This document shows, piece after piece, positions 6,752-9,825 of a stretch of DNA of 9,825 nucleotides (position 1 is the stretch's first letter; the number at the start of each line of letters is the position of its first letter). This DNA comes from DTU032 sp964346175 (GTDB lineage: Bacteria; Bacillota; Clostridia; Saccharofermentanales; DTU023): NCBI GenBank assembly GCA_964346175.1, contig CAYFTG010000030.1:1-9825 (forward strand), given 5' to 3'. The notes under the pieces were generated by a model. The model was not told where the DNA came from. It ran no database searches and saw only the letters and a program-made list of their open reading frames with translations. Both the position numbers and the translations under genes were made by a program.

Positions 6752-6757
6752 ATTATA
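6752..6757 (-). promoter_or_regulatory. Candidate -10 element for the isochorismatase-family gene
   Basis: A perfect TATAAT reads on the minus strand at 6757-6752, giving a leader of roughly 70 nt. The -35 region at 16-18 nt spacing matches at most three consensus bases (GTGGCA or GGCACA). The 153-nt divergent gap (6676-6828) also holds a GC-rich 12-bp palindrome at 6711-6722 and a small GTGGC/GCCAC hairpin at 6765-6781. Confidence 0.35.
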
Positions 6758-6798
6758 GGTTTAAGTGGCTTTTTGTGCCACAGGAGCGAGGGGCGCTT

Positions 6799-6820
6799 TG
6801 TTATAGTAGGTAGAAAGGAG
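6799..6820 (+). promoter_or_regulatory. Possible extended -10 promoter and ribosome binding site of the phosphatase gene
   Basis: TGTTATAGT (6799-6807) fits the extended -10 pattern TGnTATAAT with one mismatch and no recognisable -35. The predicted start near 6814 would place the strong AAAGGAG (6814-6820) at the very 5' end of the mRNA, so the promoter is doubtful. The ribosome binding site itself, 8 nt before the ATG at 6829, is clear. Confidence 0.3.
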
Positions 6821-6828
6821 TATTAAAT

Positions 6829-7596
6829 ATGTCTGTTGATCTGGAAAAACTAAAAGATGTTGTGCGCGAAGCTGGTGAGATTATTTCGCAGGTGAACCTG
6901 ACACCGGCGCAGATCCGCTCCAAAAGCAGTCAGAAAGATTTGGTGACGAAATACGACGTTGAAGTTCAAGATTTTCTTGAGTTACGCTTTCGGGAGCTCT
7001 GGCCGGACTGTCATTTCATGGGCGAAGAACAAGACGAATTTCGCTTTGAGCAGAGCGGCTTTTTGGTTGATCCAATTGACGGTACTTCAAATTTTATTTT
7101 TGGTATTCCTCACTTTTGCATTAGCGTGGCTGTTCTGGATCAGGGTGAAGTCATACAAGGAGTGGTCTACAACCCTGTGGTAGACGAGATGTACTGGGCT
7201 GAAGCTGGTCAAGGTGCTTATCTGAATGGAGATCGCCTCAAGAATCCGAATTTCGCTCTTGACGGAGCGGTCTTCGGCTTTGGCGGCTCTCCTTACGATC
7301 CAAATAGTATCGAACCGACTGTTCGCCTTATAGCGAAAATTATGGAAAAAGGAGACATCCGCCGATTTGGCTCTGCAGCACTAGATCTTTGTTATGTAGC
7401 TAGTGGTCGTCAGGGTGCTTATTTTGAGTTTGCAATTAATCCTTGGGATATTGCGGCTGGCCTCCTGATTGCTCGTGAAGCTGGGGTGATAGTCACGACC
7501 ATGGACGGAGAGGAACCTTCTCTTACTCGTACTATGAGCATCCTTGCCGCCGGCCCTAAGATATATGCAGAGATCAAAAAAATTATTGCTTCCTAA
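6829..7596 (+). CDS. Inositol monophosphatase-family phosphatase (SuhB/CysQ/FBPase superfamily)
   Basis: Mg2+-dependent sugar or inositol phosphate phosphatase, cytoplasmic. All metal and catalytic motifs of the family are present in 255 aa: KDLVTKYD at 36-43, GEE at 65-67 (Glu66/Glu67), DPIDGTSNF at 81-89 (metal ligands Asp81 and Asp84), and NPWDIAAG at 204-211 (Asp207). The length is typical for bacterial IMPase-like proteins. The substrate is not fixed by the sequence: inositol-1-phosphate, fructose-1,6-bisphosphate, histidinol phosphate and PAP phosphatases share this fold. The strong ribosome binding site 8 nt upstream fixes the start. It is a monocistronic gene, divergent from the isochorismatase-family gene and convergent with yjdM, with 46 nt and no convincing terminator between the two stops. 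Confidence 0.94.
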   Translation: MSVDLEKLKDVVREAGEIISQVNLTPAQIRSKSSQKDLVTKYDVEVQDFLELRFRELWPDCHFMGEEQDEFRFEQSGFLVDPIDGTSNFIFGIPHFCISVAVLDQGEVIQGVVYNPVVDEMYWAEAGQGAYLNGDRLKNPNFALDGAVFGFGGSPYDPNSIEPTVRLIAKIMEKGDIRRFGSAALDLCYVASGRQGAYFEFAINPWDIAAGLLIAREAGVIVTTMDGEEPSLTRTMSILAAGPKIYAEIKKIIAS

Positions 7597-7642
7597 AATA
7601 AAGCAGCTCCTGCAGGCATTATGTCAGCGCATTACGGACGAA

Positions 7643-8002
7643 TTAGATTTTTTTCACCACGCTGGATTTGAGTAGCATGTCGCCGAAACCATCAATTTTG
7701 CAGTCGATATTATGAACGCCGTCACTCGGATTTTCGATCAAGCGAATGTTTTTAACAATGGTTCCTCTTTTGATCGTCATGTTTGCTTTGAGTTTTAAAT
7801 CTTGAATGACTGAGACCGTATCGCCATCGGACAAGATATTGCCATTGGCATCTCTAATTTGCTTGGCAGCTTCTCTCTCTGCTTCTTTAGCGGCATCTAT
7901 CTCCGGATTCCATTCATGAAAACACTCCGGGCAGTGCAGTAAGTGATCAACTTCATAGGTGTATTCAGAATTACATTTCGGACAATTTTCTAATTTTTCC
8001 AT
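7643..8002 (-). CDS. yjdM: YjdM (PhnA-like) zinc-ribbon domain protein
   Basis: Small conserved protein of the YjdM family, long annotated as PhnA although it is not phosphonoacetate hydrolase and has no established role in phosphonate breakdown. In 119 aa there is an N-terminal zinc ribbon, CPKC at 7-10 and CPEC at 24-27, with NSEYTYE between them as in the E. coli protein. A charged, alanine-rich linker (about 33-50) follows, then the C-terminal PhnA beta domain beginning DANGN (51-55) and containing GDTV, VKNIRL (83-88) and NIDCKIDGFG (98-107). The linker is slightly longer than in the E. coli homologue of about 111 aa, as recalled. The start is set by AAAGGAGA (complement of 8008-8015), 5 nt before the ATG. 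No phosphonate genes lie nearby. The function remains unknown. Confidence 0.95.
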   Translation of the reverse strand: MEKLENCPKCNSEYTYEVDHLLHCPECFHEWNPEIDAAKEAEREAAKQIRDANGNILSDGDTVSVIQDLKLKANMTIKRGTIVKNIRLIENPSDGVHNIDCKIDGFGDMLLKSSVVKKI

Positions 8003-8028
8003 TGTGTTCTCCTTTCATGCTCCGATCT

Positions 8029-8058
8029 AGTGTATGTGATTGGGCAGATTATTGCCAA
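8029..8058 (-). promoter_or_regulatory. Promoter of yjdM with an overlapping dyad
   Basis: On the minus strand, TTGGCA (complement of 8053-8058, five of six consensus bases) is followed after 18 nt by TACACT (complement of 8029-8034, four of six). The leader is about 20 nt and contains the ribosome binding site. A 7-bp inverted repeat, TGATTGG (8037-8043) and CCAATCA (8055-8061), spans the -35 and spacer and could be an operator. Confidence 0.5.
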
Positions 8059-8085
8059 TCAGTCAGAGGAGGGAGGTTGCCGGAA

Positions 8086-8113
8086 ACAAAAAGAGCGGAC
8101 GAAGCCGCTCTTT
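8086..8113 (-). terminator. Intrinsic terminator after the cupin gene
   Basis: On the minus strand a 9-bp stem AAAGAGCGG/CCGCTCTTT (8113-8105 pairing with 8098-8090) closes a 6-nt loop and runs into TTTTTGTTT, 25 nt after the cupin stop. On the plus strand the stem is followed a few bases later by six T's (8120-8125), so it may also work in that direction. It isolates yjdM from the genes upstream of it. Confidence 0.85.
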
Positions 8114-8138
8114 CTGGGGTTTTTTATTTGCAGAACAA

Positions 8139-8636
8139 TTAAAAATATTTTACTTCACCCGTTAAAGCTTCAATCATTTCTTTACGATCCGGATATAAAC
8201 GAATCAGTTCGTCGCGGTCAGCGTGTTCGTAACCGCCCTCGACAAAACCGGGAGACATGCTGGTTCCGACAAATGTGTATTCACCACCGGGCAAAACTCT
8301 TGAACCGTGCCAAGATCCGCCATGCATAACTGTTTGTGGTACTTGACCTTCAGCATAATTTTGACCGAGGACGACCACTCTTGATGTGCCATCAGGGAAG
8401 AGCTCCAATAGCTCCAAAGGATCGCCATAATAGTGATGATAAATTTCGTCGCTTTGCAGCCTATGTAAATGAGAAAAAGCATCATTATTTAATAAGAGGT
8501 AAATCGCGTTGCAAATATCGCAATCTTCGAGTTTGTATTTTGACTGATAGACGGAACGGAACATTCCACCTTCCCTGACTAATGGTTCTAACTTGAACCA
8601 ATCTAAGATCTCTTGAGGGGTATAACGTTTAGTCAT
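8139..8636 (-). CDS. Cupin superfamily protein, DUF985 (Cupin_5)
   Basis: Single-domain cupin of the DUF985 family, related in fold to yeast YML079w and to sugar epimerases; the biochemical role is not known. The 165 aa match the usual length. Family hallmarks are visible: SHLHRLQSDEIYHHYYGDP at 55-73, with candidate metal ligands His56, His58, Glu64 and His67/68; LLELFPDG at 76-83; and TSMSPGF at 125-131 with the acidic segment after it. A ribosome binding site AAAGGAA (complement of 8646-8652) lies 9 nt before the ATG. The gene lies 54 nt downstream of the Gfo/Idh/MocA gene on the same strand without an obvious promoter or terminator between, so the two are probably co-transcribed. A sugar- or polyol-related role is inference from that neighbour. 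Confidence 0.9.
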   Translation of the reverse strand: MTKRYTPQEILDWFKLEPLVREGGMFRSVYQSKYKLEDCDICNAIYLLLNNDAFSHLHRLQSDEIYHHYYGDPLELLELFPDGTSRVVVLGQNYAEGQVPQTVMHGGSWHGSRVLPGGEYTFVGTSMSPGFVEGGYEHADRDELIRLYPDRKEMIEALTGEVKYF

Positions 8637-8690
8637 TAAATATTATTCCTTTCATTGAGGTCTGCATATATTAGCAAACCACGCCAGTGT

Positions 8691-9782
8691 TTATTCTCTA
8701 CAAAATTCCGATACATCGAGCCACACTCCACCCTGCATTGCGCTTTGATAAATTGCATCGCAAATAGCGCAGAGGTAAGCGGCGTCCGCAAAGGTGGGTA
8801 AAGCAGCAGGACGAGGTCTATCCCTATTTTCGATTGCTGAATAGAAGTCTTGTATCAGTTTGCGGATACTATCGTTAAAGCCGTTATTGCCGAAGGGAAC
8901 GCACTCACGTATAACGCCACCTTCTTTGGTCGCATTATACAAAAGTGTAGGGTTGGTGGAATCCCACCAGATATTGCCTTTTGTTCCGGTAATCTCCATC
9001 TCCAAGTGGTTCATTCTGCCGGACGAAATCTGCGAAAGCGTGAGGGCACCTAGACTGCCATCAGAAAATTGAATATGCACTAATGCGATCTCCTCTGCTT
9101 GCAAATCAACTTCAACGCTGTCAGCACCTTGGGGGCTCGAGTGCATGAGGCCATCCTTAACATAACGAGGATCCGAGAGGGAGAAGATTGCGTTTACGCG
9201 CGTAATTTTCCTAGAACTTAAATATTGAGCTAAGTCCAACCAATGTGTGCCGATTTCAGTTACCGCATGCATTCTACCTGCGAGTTCAGCTTGATGCCTC
9301 CAGCTATAAGGAGTAGGTAGGACTTCAAACTGCTGTAAGTAAGTGCCATGCATTAATTTGATGGGTCCGTAATCTTTAGTTTCTAGTAATTCTTTCGCCT
9401 TTTGGCTAGAAGACATGTAACGTACATTTAAGTCTACAGCTGTAATCAAGTTGCTGTTCTCAGCCAATTCTTTCAGCTCATAGGCTTCATCTGAGTCGAT
9501 GCTGAGAGGTTTTTCACAAAGAACGTGTTTGTTGTTTTTCAATAGTTTTTCAATTAAGGAAAAACGAAGTGCCGGAGGTGTACAAATATGAACACTCTTG
9601 ATCTCTTCATCCTCAAAAATTGCAGGGTCTGTACCGTAGACAGGTACTCTCCAGCGTTCAGCAAATTCCTTTGCAGTTTCCAAATTGTGGGCTGTTACTG
9701 CAGCCAGTTCAACTCCACTAGATCTCAATGCTTCTGCATGTGCATTTGCAATATTTCCTGCGCCCCAAATTCCAGCTTTCAT
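8691..9782 (-). CDS. Gfo/Idh/MocA-family NAD(P)-dependent oxidoreductase
   Basis: Two-domain dehydrogenase of the glucose-fructose oxidoreductase/inositol dehydrogenase family, acting on a sugar, polyol or derivative that cannot be named from sequence. The 363-aa length is typical. The N-terminal Rossmann domain has GAGNIA at 7-12 and HICTPPALR at 65-73. The family signature CEKPL at 89-93 contains the catalytic Lys91. The C-terminal beta-sheet domain holds EIGTHWLDLAQYL at 176-188, with the conserved His180 and Asp183. No signal peptide is present. The ribosome binding site GAAAGGAC lies about 6 nt before the ATG at 9782. Only 43 nt of upstream DNA are visible, so the promoter is not assignable and more genes may precede it. 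It is probably the first visible gene of a unit with the cupin. Confidence 0.94.
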   Translation of the reverse strand: MKAGIWGAGNIANAHAEALRSSGVELAAVTAHNLETAKEFAERWRVPVYGTDPAIFEDEEIKSVHICTPPALRFSLIEKLLKNNKHVLCEKPLSIDSDEAYELKELAENSNLITAVDLNVRYMSSSQKAKELLETKDYGPIKLMHGTYLQQFEVLPTPYSWRHQAELAGRMHAVTEIGTHWLDLAQYLSSRKITRVNAIFSLSDPRYVKDGLMHSSPQGADSVEVDLQAEEIALVHIQFSDGSLGALTLSQISSGRMNHLEMEITGTKGNIWWDSTNPTLLYNATKEGGVIRECVPFGNNGFNDSIRKLIQDFYSAIENRDRPRPAALPTFADAAYLCAICDAIYQSAMQGGVWLDVSEFCRE

Positions 9783-9825
9783 AATTGTCCTTTCTTTCTA
9801 ACTGTATTTATGCTCTCCAGAGACT

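Noticed and set aside
7593..7613. Possible terminator for yjdM (GCAG-GAG-CTGC then TTTATTTT on the minus strand)
   Set aside because: The stem is only 4 bp with a 3-nt loop; the nearby CCTGCAGG palindrome (7609-7616) adds no stable hairpin.
7643..8002. Phosphonoacetate hydrolase or phosphonate operon
   Set aside because: The match is to the small zinc-ribbon YjdM protein that shares only the PhnA name; no phosphonate transport or C-P lyase genes are present.
8030..8329. 99-codon plus-strand open frame across the yjdM upstream region and the cupin gene
   Set aside because: It runs through the yjdM promoter, the intrinsic terminator at 8086-8113 and the conserved cupin coding sequence, and its product resembles no known family.
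5183..9782. Genomic island or mobile element in the second half of the window
   Set aside because: No integrase, transposase, tRNA, direct repeats or clear change in codon or base use; the genes are ordinary housekeeping families.

Overview
The window looks like chromosomal DNA of an anaerobic member of the Bacillota (Firmicutes). The evidence is strong AAAGGAG/GGGGAG-type Shine-Dalgarno sites, TTG as well as ATG starts, AT-rich spacers, intrinsic terminators, and Bcd and EtfB/EtfA proteins of the kind found in butyrate-metabolising Clostridia and Negativicutes. That placement is inference from family resemblance; no 16S gene or other taxonomic marker is present. All genes look intact and ordinary in composition. 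I saw no transposase, integrase, CRISPR array, tRNA, rRNA or recognisable riboswitch.

Layout. (1) 1-801, plus strand: a biotin-protein ligase (birA) whose reading frame is still open at the window edge. (2) 902-5023, plus strand: a tight four-gene cluster of malic enzyme, short-chain acyl-CoA dehydrogenase (bcd-like), etfB and etfA, with gaps of 9-11 nt, closed by a strong intrinsic terminator at 5050-5077. (3) 5183-6124, plus strand: an EamA/DMT-family transporter with its own likely promoter. (4) 6127-6675, minus strand: an isochorismatase-family cysteine hydrolase that converges on the transporter with only 2 nt between the stop codons. (5) 6829-7596, plus strand: an inositol-monophosphatase-family phosphatase, divergent from (4). 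(6) 7643-9782, minus strand: YjdM/PhnA zinc-ribbon protein, DUF985 cupin and Gfo/Idh/MocA oxidoreductase. The last two form a probable transcription unit closed by a terminator at 8086-8113, and yjdM has its own promoter.

How the genes fit together. The central cluster is the metabolic core. Malic enzyme converts malate to pyruvate with formation of NAD(P)H. The EtfBA pair carries electrons to or from the acyl-CoA dehydrogenase. EtfB carries sequence features of the FAD-binding, possibly electron-bifurcating group, so the trio could couple NADH oxidation to crotonyl-CoA and ferredoxin reduction. A biotin ligase next to the cluster would fit biotin-dependent carboxylases or decarboxylases elsewhere in C4/acyl-CoA metabolism, but that link is only suggestive. 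The genes downstream of 5183 are general housekeeping or accessory enzymes with no evident common pathway.

I found no convincing undescribed system. The points most worth a second look are the malic enzyme-bcd-etfBA operon, the changed cofactor-site residue in the malic enzyme, the bifurcating-type EtfB, and a dyad symmetry lying over the yjdM promoter.
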